From: Planctomycetota bacterium
Lineage (GTDB): Bacteria > Planctomycetota > Planctomycetia > Gemmatales > Gemmataceae
Reading direction: 5' to 3'
Assembly (NCBI GenBank): GCA_016872595.1
Contig: VGZJ01000035.1
Span: 1-32,259, forward strand
DNA length: 32,259 nt
Of the stretch, positions 23,077-32,259 are shown piece by piece. The notes beneath the pieces are model-generated. The model searched no databases. It worked only from the letters and a program-made list of their open reading frames with translations, and was not told the DNA's origin. Positions within the stretch are counted from its first letter, which is position 1. Each line of letters opens with the position of its first letter. The position numbers and the translations under genes are program-made.

Positions 23077-26000
23077 TTACTTCTTCGGGGGCTCCTTCAA
23101 GCTCGATAGGAACTCGACCACGTCGCGCAGTTCGCGCCGGCTCAGTTTCTTGTGCAGGTCGTCGGGCATGGCGCTGGGGCCGGTGCGCCGGGCCACGATG
23201 TCTTCGACCGCGATTGTCAACTCTTTCGCCTCGGCGGTCACCAGCTTCACGGTCTTCTTATCCTCGGCCTTGATGATGCCGCTGACGACGCGGTCGTCGG
23301 CCAGTGTCAGCACCACCGTTTCGTAGCCCTTCGCGATCTTGGCGTTCGGCAGCACGACAGCTTCGAGCAAGTAGCGCCGGGTCTTCTCCTTGTCCGCGGC
23401 GAGGCCGTTGAGCGCGGGGCCGACGTCGCCGCCCTGCCCGTCGAGCTTGTGGCACCGCTGGCAGTACACCGCGGAGTTGTTCAGCACGATGTTGCGTCCG
23501 CGGTCGATGTCGCCGCCTTCGAGTTGATCGGTGTAACCCGCGAGCTTGTCGCCGTTGGTGGCGGTCGCGATCTTGTTCTGCGCCGCCCGGTACTTGTCCA
23601 CCGGCGGCTTCAGTTGCGCGAACAACTTGAGCTTGGGCGTGGCGGCGCGCACCTCGGCCGCGTCCAGCACGTCGAGCAGGATCGCGGCCGGCACCTTGCC
23701 GGCGTTCACCTGATCGAGCCAGTGCGCCAGAATCTTGTCGGCCTCTTCGGACGCCTTGAACGTCGCGAGGATGGCGAACGCGCCCTGCTTCTCCTCGAGC
23801 GAGGTCTTCTCGTCGCTCAGCAGTTCGGGCAAGTCCTTCAGCACCGCGGCCGGGTCGAGCTTCGCGCGAACCGTGCGCCCGGCGGCGCGGAGCTTGGGCT
23901 GATCGGTCGTCATGGCGAAGTTCGCCAAGTCCTTCGTGTCGGGGGCTTTCAACTCCGCGACCGCGATCAGCGCGTCGGCGCGGAGGCCCGCCGCGGCCTT
24001 TGCGTCCTTTACGAGCGCCGACAGAACAGGGGCGAACTCCTTGATGTCCAGCTTCGTGACGGTCTCCGCGGCCTGTTTGCGAACGAGGTCGCTCCCGGCG
24101 AAGATCGGTGCCCCGGCGCGGAGAACCGCGTCGGCCGCGGGCTTCGCGGAGCGCGGCGCGATGTCGAGCGTGAGGCCGGTGATGGGGTCGCGGCGCGGCG
24201 GCTTCGCCCAATCCGCAAGCAACTTCAGCGCGAACGCGCGGAGGTAGCCCGGTTCTTGAAGCCGGTCGGCAAAGGACGCCAGCCGACGGGCCGCGTCCGC
24301 GTCGCCAATCTGGTAGTTCGCGGCGAGCGCGCGGAAGCTGACCGCGTCCGACAGGTTCGCCTTTTCCGTGAGCTTGGCGAGCGCGTCCATCCCGCCGATG
24401 CGTTCGTCGTAGATGGCCCGCGCCGCCTCCGCGACGATCCGCGGGTCGCTATCGCTCAGGAACTCCGCGATCTTCGGCTCGCGGGTCTTGCGGAACGCGA
24501 GCACAAGCCCCATGCGCACCGCGGGCGCGTCGTACTTGGCCTTGTCCTGCTCGACAGCCCGCATCCACACGTTAAACAGATCGACCGGGTTCCGGGCCAT
24601 GTGAACCAGCCCCATCACCGCAGCCTGCCGCAGGTACGGGTCTTTGTCGTTGTTCGCGCGCAGCAGGTCGAACAGCGGGCCGAAGTAGCCAAGTTCGCCG
24701 ACTGGTCGGACCACCAGCGGGGCTTGCCCGATCTTGCCGAACGCGACTGCGGCGGCGGCCTTCACGCGGTCGTCCGGGTCGGCCAAGAGCTTGCCGACGG
24801 CTTCCTGAACCTCGCCAGCGCCGGGCGCTTGCTCGAGCCCGCGCCCGCTGTGCTGGACGACGTTGCCGAGTTGTTCGACCGCGGCGCGCTTCACCTCGGT
24901 GTCATTCGTGCCCAGAGCGCGAAGCAGCGACGGCACGGCCCCACGGTTGGTCCGCGCCACCTGCCCCAAGCCCCACGCCGCGTGCAACTGTGCGATCCGG
25001 TTCTTGGAGTTTTCGAGCACCCCGGCGAACGCCGCCTTCGCGTCCTCCGACTTCCGCGCGGCCAGTTCGAACTGCGCCTCTTGGCGCACGAGTTGGTGCG
25101 GGAACTCCAGCAGCTTCGCCAGTTCCTCGATGCTTTTCTTCGACCAGTCGCCCGCGATCAGCTTCTGCGCCTCCGCGATCTGCGGGTTCTTCATCGCTTC
25201 GGGGTCGGTGACGCGGAAGATGCGCCCGCGGTTCTGCGGTGCCCAACCGCCGACCCAGTCCGACCAGTAGAACGCGCCGTCCGGCCCGAACTCGCAGTCG
25301 GTCGGCACCATGCCCTTGATGAACGGCTCCGGCTTGCTCACCTCGAAGCTCGCACCTTTCGGCTTTACCGACAGCGCCCAGATCGTGCTGCTGCCCGCGT
25401 TCGAGGTGAAGTCGCAGGCGAAGAAGTGATCCTTGTACTTGTCGTTGAGGCCGATGCCGGGGTAGTGCGTCAGGCCCGCTGGCCCGGCCCCGAAGTTGAG
25501 CAGCGGCGGCACGATCCACGCCGGCTGGCCCTCGTGCTGCGGCAGCCACAGCTTCTCGGTGTTCCACGCGCCGCGGTTACCCTGCGGCACGCTCTGCGTG
25601 TGGTAGCCGGTGCCGTACTGGAAGCCGCCTCGCCAGCCGCTGTCGCCGCCCTCGACGATGTGAACCCAGCGCGCCCGGTCGCCGCTGTCGCAGTTGTTGT
25701 CGTATGTGAACAGGTTGCCGAAGTCGTCGAAGGCGATCTCCTGCGGGTTCCGCAACCCGCCGTGAACGACTTCGAGGTTGCTGCCGTCCGGGTCGCACCT
25801 GAGCACCGCGCCCTGATTGGGGTATTCGAGCTTCTTCTTCTCCTTCGTCATCACAACGAAGCCGCGGTCGCCCATGCTGAAGTAGAGCTTACCGTCCGGC
25901 CCCATGCGGAGGCCGTGCAGGTCGTGGCCGAGGAACTGCACAGTCGGCCCGAACCCGGTGAACAGCGACTTCTTCTCGTCGGCCTTGTTCGCGCCCTTCG

Positions 26001-26547
26001 TGTCCTTCAGCACGTACAGATCGGGGATGCACGCGAGGTATACCTGACCCTTGCGCGCCAGCACGCCGGCGGCGAGCCCGTCCTGCGGCCGGTTGTAGCC
26101 GCCGCTGAACACCTCGCTCTTGTTGGCCGTGCCGCTTCCGGTGCTGTCCCAGACGATCCGCACCTGATCGCTGTAGCTCTCGAAGCCCTTGTAGTTGTGC
26201 TTCTTGTACATCGCGAGCAGGTCGTCGATGGTGCGGTTCGCGAGATCCTCGTCGAGCCACTGCATGTGGCCGCGGGTGTCGGGCACGCCCTTCTCGAACC
26301 GCGTCGTCTCGGCGACGAACACGCGGCCCTTCTCGTCGAAGCAGAACGCGACCGGGTTCGCCATCAGCGGGGCCGCGGCCCAGACGCTGACCTTCAGCGA
26401 CTTGTCCGCGGTCTGCACCTGCGCAACGGCCGCCTCGTCGGGGGTCTTGTCCTTCTTGGGCTGCGCGCCGGCGTTGGGCGCGCCGTGCGGCGTGAGCGTC
26501 AGCGCGAGAGCGGCAACGAGCGGCACCGCGACCAGATAGCGAGGCAT
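23077..26547 (-). CDS. PVC-type secreted cytochrome c with propeller and HEAT repeats
   Basis: A 1156-residue exported protein; the start at 26547 gives a signal peptide, MPRYLVAVPLVAALALTL to GAQ. The first half (about 30-470) is a beta-propeller of the membrane-bound dehydrogenase/sorbosone dehydrogenase type, with FDEKGRVFVAET, GHDLHGLRMGPDGKLYFS and GLRNPQEIAFD. A long HEAT-repeat middle (about 480-1000) has helices such as VRQEAQFELAAR and DPYLRQAAVMGL. The C-terminal cytochrome c domain has a single CQRCH haem site near 1028, with a Met-like region behind, then the conserved PSAMPDDL and LVEFLSSL-type end. This architecture is typical of Planctomycetes-Verrucomicrobia-Chlamydiae bacteria and usually oxidises sugars or related substrates in the periplasm. 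The substrate is unknown. It lies downstream of katG on the same strand. Confidence 0.93.
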   Translation of the reverse strand: MPRYLVAVPLVAALALTLTPHGAPNAGAQPKKDKTPDEAAVAQVQTADKSLKVSVWAAAPLMANPVAFCFDEKGRVFVAETTRFEKGVPDTRGHMQWLDEDLANRTIDDLLAMYKKHNYKGFESYSDQVRIVWDSTGSGTANKSEVFSGGYNRPQDGLAAGVLARKGQVYLACIPDLYVLKDTKGANKADEKKSLFTGFGPTVQFLGHDLHGLRMGPDGKLYFSMGDRGFVVMTKEKKKLEYPNQGAVLRCDPDGSNLEVVHGGLRNPQEIAFDDFGNLFTYDNNCDSGDRARWVHIVEGGDSGWRGGFQYGTGYHTQSVPQGNRGAWNTEKLWLPQHEGQPAWIVPPLLNFGAGPAGLTHYPGIGLNDKYKDHFFACDFTSNAGSSTIWALSVKPKGASFEVSKPEPFIKGMVPTDCEFGPDGAFYWSDWVGGWAPQNRGRIFRVTDPEAMKNPQIAEAQKLIAGDWSKKSIEELAKLLEFPHQLVRQEAQFELAARKSEDAKAAFAGVLENSKNRIAQLHAAWGLGQVARTNRGAVPSLLRALGTNDTEVKRAAVEQLGNVVQHSGRGLEQAPGAGEVQEAVGKLLADPDDRVKAAAAVAFGKIGQAPLVVRPVGELGYFGPLFDLLRANNDKDPYLRQAAVMGLVHMARNPVDLFNVWMRAVEQDKAKYDAPAVRMGLVLAFRKTREPKIAEFLSDSDPRIVAEAARAIYDERIGGMDALAKLTEKANLSDAVSFRALAANYQIGDADAARRLASFADRLQEPGYLRAFALKLLADWAKPPRRDPITGLTLDIAPRSAKPAADAVLRAGAPIFAGSDLVRKQAAETVTKLDIKEFAPVLSALVKDAKAAAGLRADALIAVAELKAPDTKDLANFAMTTDQPKLRAAGRTVRAKLDPAAVLKDLPELLSDEKTSLEEKQGAFAILATFKASEEADKILAHWLDQVNAGKVPAAILLDVLDAAEVRAATPKLKLFAQLKPPVDKYRAAQNKIATATNGDKLAGYTDQLEGGDIDRGRNIVLNNSAVYCQRCHKLDGQGGDVGPALNGLAADKEKTRRYLLEAVVLPNAKIAKGYETVVLTLADDRVVSGIIKAEDKKTVKLVTAEAKELTIAVEDIVARRTGPSAMPDDLHKKLSRRELRDVVEFLSSLKEPPKK

Positions 26548-26662
26548 GGGGAGAAGCTCCGAAAGCGACAACAGGCGGATGCTGTGAGGCTACCGGAGAT
26601 AGAAGAGAGAGGCAACTCAAGGTCGCAGGCACGCGGGCGTTTCGGCTCGCCTGAAAACGAAC

Positions 26663-26692
26663 GCGGCGCGCGTCACTGGTGACGCGCGCCGC
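26663..26692 (-). terminator. intrinsic terminator of katG
   Basis: A perfect 14-bp stem, GCGGCGCGCGTCAC with 26679-26692, has a two-base central loop. On the minus strand GTTCGTTTTC follows. It lies 27 bases after the katG stop codon and separates katG from the PVC gene. Confidence 0.8.
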
Positions 26693-26718
26693 GCGGATTC
26701 ACCACGGTACCGACTCGC

Positions 26719-29181
<2,463 letters not shown>

Positions 29182-29321
29182 CTAACCGCGGAGCCGGCGA
29201 AGTGTTATCCCCGCGCGCCCATTGTGAACCATAGGCGGCAGCTATGATGCGCGACGAAAGTAGAGGGCGCTACGACTACGGCGCGCGCCCGCGGCTTGCG
29301 GCTGACCCAACCCCGCCAGCG

Positions 29322-31124
29322 TCAGAACTTCGCGATCGTGCTCTTCGCGCTCGCCAGTAATGAGGCGTCGTCGTTGTCGTCGAGGGCGGCGAAGCGCTCG
29401 CGGATGCGGCGGAAGGCCAATTGTAGGAAGTACTTCCCGGCGGTGGCGTCGGCGTAGGGGTCGGCCGCGGCCGGCTTGCCGTTCGTGCCCTTCGTCGCCA
29501 TGTGGTCGAGGCGCGCCAGCACGCACGCCGAAACGTACAGGTCGATGGCGATGTCCGCGATCCGTTCGTGAACCAGTTCCGCTTGCGCGAAGTTCTCTTC
29601 GGTCTTCGCCGCGAGGAACACGTGCGGCAGCTTCAGGCCGAAGTCTTTGACGAACTTCGCCAGCGTGCGGGCGTCGTTCTGCAGGTCCGCAGACTTCACC
29701 GGCACGGTCGGCGTGCCGGTCGTCAGCCACGACGGGCCGACCAGCTTCGCGCCCACACCCAGCGCCGCCGGGATGCTGCGGAAGAACCCGCGGATGCCGC
29801 CCAGCGCCTGATCTTGCAATCCCTTCAGGTACATCCCCGGCCCGCGACAGCCGACCACGGCGATGAACGCTTTCAGTACGTCGTTCGCGCCCTCGCCGAT
29901 GGTGTTAATGCGGGCGTCGCGCATCCACCGCTCGATGGGCTGGTCGCTGAAGTAGCCCTTCCCGCCGTACACCTGCAGCGTGTCGTTTACGACGGTCCAA
30001 AGGTGTTCGGTCGCGAACACCTTCAGGATGGCCGTTTCGAGCATGTAGTCCGGCGCGCCCTTGTCGATAAACGCGGCACACTCGGTGGTGGCCGCTTCCA
30101 TCGCGAAGCAGTGGGCCGCGGCGAACGCAATCTTCTTCTGAACGAGGTGGAACTCGCTCAGCGGTTGCTGGAACTGCTTGCGCCGCTTGGCGTGCTCGGT
30201 CATGGCCTTGATGCAGGCCTTCGCGTGCCCGGTGCAGGTCGCGCCGAACGTCACGCGGCCGTAGTTCAGCACCGTGAGCGCGGCCTGCAAACCCTTCCCG
30301 ATCTGGCCGAGGACGTTCTCCTTCGGCACGCGCATGTTGGTGAACCGCATCTTGCCGGTCGCGGTGCCGCGGATGCCGCACTTCTCCGCGCGGGCCTCGA
30401 TCACCTCGAACCCCTGCATATCTGGCGTAACGAGGAACGCGGTCACTTTCCCCTTCGGGTTGCTCGCGTCCGGCGTGCGGGCCATGACCGTAAGGATGTG
30501 CGCGATGCCGCCGTTGGTGATGTAGTGTTTCGTGCCGTTCAGGATGTACGCGCTGCCGTCCTCGGTGAGAGTGGCGGTGGTCTGCACGTTGCCCGCGTCC
30601 GACCCGGCTTCCGGTTCCGTGAGCGCGAAGGCGCACAGCTTCGAGCCGTCGTAGAGGCCCGTCAGCCACTTCGCCTGTTGCTCCTTCGTTCCGAACAGGC
30701 AGAGCGCGCGAACCCCGATGCTGTGGTGGGCGTTCACGAACACCGCGACGCTGGCGTCGTGCCCGCCGAGGATTTCCATGCACGGCAGGTACTGTTGCTG
30801 GCCGAAGCCGAGGCCGCCGTACTCGGTAGGAATGGTGAGCTTGTAGAGGCCGATGTCGGCCAAGCCCTTCACGACGCTGTCGGGGATGCGCGCGTCCCGA
30901 TCAATCTGCATGTGATCGATGTGGGCGTCGGCGTAGGCGCGGACCTTCGCCGCCATCGCGTCGGACGCGGCCTGCTTGTCGGCCGCGAGTGTGGGATACG
31001 GGTACAGTAACTCGCCCTTGAACCTGCCGTAGAAGAGCGCTTTGGCGAACCCGACGTCCGGCCCTGCGATCAGCTCTTCGACTTCCTTCCGCTGTTCCGC
31101 GATCTGCTGCGCAGTAAGTGCCAT
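29322..31124 (-). CDS. acyl-CoA dehydrogenase (VLCAD/ACAD9-like)
   Basis: A 600-residue flavoenzyme of fatty-acid beta-oxidation, longer than the usual 380 because of a C-terminal extension as in very-long-chain enzymes. FAD and substrate motifs are visible: LTEPEAGSDAG (169-178), YITNGG (201-206), RGTATGKMRFTNMRVP, and DTLQVYGGKGYFSDQPIERWMRDARINTIGEGANDV with catalytic-type E411. The start at 31124 (MALTAQQIAEQ) has GAGGG just upstream; the ORF-track start 36 bases earlier is less likely. Other beta-oxidation genes are absent nearby. It is divergent from folE, sharing a 159-bp gap. Confidence 0.92.
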   Translation of the reverse strand: MALTAQQIAEQRKEVEELIAGPDVGFAKALFYGRFKGELLYPYPTLAADKQAASDAMAAKVRAYADAHIDHMQIDRDARIPDSVVKGLADIGLYKLTIPTEYGGLGFGQQQYLPCMEILGGHDASVAVFVNAHHSIGVRALCLFGTKEQQAKWLTGLYDGSKLCAFALTEPEAGSDAGNVQTTATLTEDGSAYILNGTKHYITNGGIAHILTVMARTPDASNPKGKVTAFLVTPDMQGFEVIEARAEKCGIRGTATGKMRFTNMRVPKENVLGQIGKGLQAALTVLNYGRVTFGATCTGHAKACIKAMTEHAKRRKQFQQPLSEFHLVQKKIAFAAAHCFAMEAATTECAAFIDKGAPDYMLETAILKVFATEHLWTVVNDTLQVYGGKGYFSDQPIERWMRDARINTIGEGANDVLKAFIAVVGCRGPGMYLKGLQDQALGGIRGFFRSIPAALGVGAKLVGPSWLTTGTPTVPVKSADLQNDARTLAKFVKDFGLKLPHVFLAAKTEENFAQAELVHERIADIAIDLYVSACVLARLDHMATKGTNGKPAAADPYADATAGKYFLQLAFRRIRERFAALDDNDDASLLASAKSTIAKF

Positions 31125-31245
31125 GAAACCCTCAGAACGGCTGTGGAGAGGGGAAAACAACCGTAATGAGCCATTCTAGTCGATTTTCCCTGTTTGCGAA
31201 GGCACAAGCGGCTCGGCGCTTCGGGCTTTGCGATCGTAAAGCCCG

Positions 31246-31251
31246 TACAAT
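31246..31251 (+). promoter_or_regulatory. -10 element for folE
   Basis: TACAAT matches the housekeeping -10 box; no convincing -35 is seen. Transcription from here would begin about 25 bases before TTG 31284, which excludes the ATG at 31194 used by the ORF track. Confidence 0.4.
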
Positions 31252-31283
31252 GCGAGCGTTCGCCCTCTCCCCGGAGCCGCAAC

Positions 31284-31898
31284 TTGGACACCCCGACCGA
31301 TGGGCCGCTCGGCTCGTCGAACGAACTGACCCCGCTGCCGGTCGATCACGCCCGCCTGCGCCGGGCCGTGCGCGAACTGCTCGCCGCCGTGGGCGAGAAC
31401 CCGGACCGCGAGGGGCTGCTCGACACGCCGGATCGTGTGGCCCGGATGTACGCCGAGGTGTTCGCCGGCCTGCGCACCGACCCCGCGATCTTCCTTCAGA
31501 AGACCTTCACGCAGAAGCACGACGAAATGGTGCTGGTAAAGGACATCGAGTTCAGCAGCATGTGCGAACACCACCTGCTGCCGTTCTTCGGCAAAGCGCA
31601 CATCGCGTACCTGCCGAACGGCCGCATCGTCGGCCTATCGAAACTGGCTCGCGTGGTGGACGCGGTCGCCCGCCGGCCGCAGGTTCAGGAGCGCATGACG
31701 GAGGAAATCGCGGATCTGGTGATGACGCACCTGAAGGCCCGCGGCGTCGGCGTGATCGTGGAAGCGGCCCACACCTGCATGAGCGTGCGCGGTGTGCGCA
31801 AGGCCGGCGCGATGACCATCACCAGCTCCATGCGCGGCGGCTTCCTCGACCACCCCATGACCCGAAACGAGCTGATGGCACTGGTATTCGGGAAGTAG
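31284..31898 (+). CDS. folE: GTP cyclohydrolase I
   Basis: A 204-residue FolE, the first enzyme of folate/pterin synthesis, which turns GTP into dihydroneopterin triphosphate. The zinc ligands C94 and H97 (SMCEHHLLPF) and C165 (AAHTCMSVRG) are all present. So are GRIVGLSKLARVVD and the C-terminal TRNELMALV. I place the start at TTG 31284, with CGGAG about seven bases upstream. The ORF-track ATG at 31194 would add 30 residues from the divergent promoter region, before the likely -10 box. A TTG start may keep expression low. It is the zinc-dependent type, not the FolE2 type. Confidence 0.94.
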   Translation: MDTPTDGPLGSSNELTPLPVDHARLRRAVRELLAAVGENPDREGLLDTPDRVARMYAEVFAGLRTDPAIFLQKTFTQKHDEMVLVKDIEFSSMCEHHLLPFFGKAHIAYLPNGRIVGLSKLARVVDAVARRPQVQERMTEEIADLVMTHLKARGVGVIVEAAHTCMSVRGVRKAGAMTITSSMRGGFLDHPMTRNELMALVFGK

Positions 31899-31976
31899 CG
31901 TACTTTCCCTCCAGTGTGTATCATTTGCTCGGAGTTAGGGCCTTCTGGCTTCGTCCACCCGAATCGAGGAGCTAGT

Positions 31977-32138
31977 ATGTCGCGGTTGATGCTGTGCGGG
32001 GTCGTGTCCTGCGCCGTTCTCGTTTCACCTGTGCCAGCTCGTGCCGACGACACCGAGGAGAAGGTCGTCATATTCGTTGAGCTACTGGGGGGAAGTGCCT
32101 TACGCGATGACATGAAACCCGGGAAGCCCGTCTATTAG
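31977..32138 (+). pseudogene. leucine-rich-repeat protein cut by IS insertion
   Basis: The ATG at 31977 has GAGGA upstream and starts a protein with a signal peptide, MSRLMLCGVVSCAVLVSPVPARA. The mature start, EEKVVIFVELLGGSALRDD then KPGKPV, closely resembles the beginning of planctomycete LRR proteins, where that stretch leads into repeats. Here the frame ends after GKPVY at a TAG created where the IS begins (about 32137). The LRR region is therefore lost or lies beyond the element. What remains (53 residues) is probably non-functional. Confidence 0.7.
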
Positions 32139-32259
32139 ACTCGTTGCGCAATAGCGATCGATGGCCTATTCATAGGGTTATGACGAATTACGAGAAATTG
32201 CGTCGGAAGCCGTTGTTGTTCCGCATGTTCACGGGGCTCTCGGCCGACGAGTTCGACAA
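32137..32259 (+). mobile_element. 5' end of an insertion sequence (right copy, truncated by window edge)
   Basis: This copy is identical to the reverse complement of 4-126 over all 123 bases. It begins AGACTCGTTGCGCAATAGCG and contains the transposase start. It interrupts the LRR protein gene. The far end is beyond the window. Confidence 0.8.
32180..32259 (+). CDS. transposase N-terminus, IS5-like (partial)
   Basis: ATG 32180 opens the frame MTNYEKLRRKPLLFRMFTG and runs off the right edge. It is the same protein start as on the minus strand at 83. The comments on family and limits there apply here too. Confidence 0.65.
   Translation, partial: MTNYEKLRRKPLLFRMFTGLSADEFD

Noticed and set aside
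23152-26682. 1176-residue ORF opposite the PVC cytochrome
   Set aside because: Low-complexity Arg/Val/Leu composition and no motif; it mirrors the real gene's codon pattern.

Overview
The window looks like chromosomal DNA from a high-GC planctomycete, most likely Gemmataceae or a close relative. I base this on family recognition, not a search. Supporting genes are a very large secreted PVC-type cytochrome c with HEAT repeats, a DUF1571 lipoprotein, a 'MNSYASLCDD' conserved hypothetical, FHA-linked sigma-54 and cyclase regulators, a Uma2 protein, and the N-terminus of a planctomycete-type leucine-rich-repeat protein. The high GC makes very long antisense ORFs, which I treat as shadows.

Layout. 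Both ends of the window carry the same roughly 125-bp sequence in opposite orientation. It is the 5' end of an insertion sequence with its transposase start, each copy reading outward. Positions 295-6747 (+) hold a signalling block: an FHA-GAF-sigma54 activator, a membrane Ser/Thr kinase with a predicted periplasmic Cache-like sensor, and an FHA-GAF-class III nucleotide cyclase. The cyclase is flanked on both sides by AT-richer imperfect inverted repeats, the larger with arms of about 97 bp. Then come a DUF1571 lipoprotein, a GYF/zinc-ribbon protein (-) whose 3' end is altered by a 61-bp duplication, a stand-alone receiver protein, GroES, a macro-domain protein, two small membrane proteins around a conserved hypothetical, and a class I/II aminotransferase. 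The aminotransferase converges on a full-length bacterial DNA polymerase X (-).

The middle (15.8-22.4 kb) holds a PseG/SpsG-like protein (-), then a parB gene without parA. Its leader carries two perfect parS-like palindromes. Three tandem paralogous secreted proteins, a tRNA-Pro(UGG), a PIG-V-like mannosyltransferase and a Tat-exported metallophosphoesterase follow.

The right part is mostly minus strand: Uma2, the PVC cytochrome, an exported catalase-peroxidase (KatG) and an acyl-CoA dehydrogenase. A divergent folE with a TTG start follows, then an LRR protein gene cut after about 52 codons by the right-hand IS copy.

The genes do not form one pathway. The coherent units are the kinase plus FHA-protein signalling block, the parS-parB segregation locus, and the three-paralog secreted operon. 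The observations most worth following are the frame-breaking 61-bp duplication, the parS pair before an orphan parB, the long hairpins around the cyclase gene, the paired outward-facing IS copies, and the kinase/FHA/FHA block. I see no CRISPR array, phage, toxin-antitoxin or obvious defence system.
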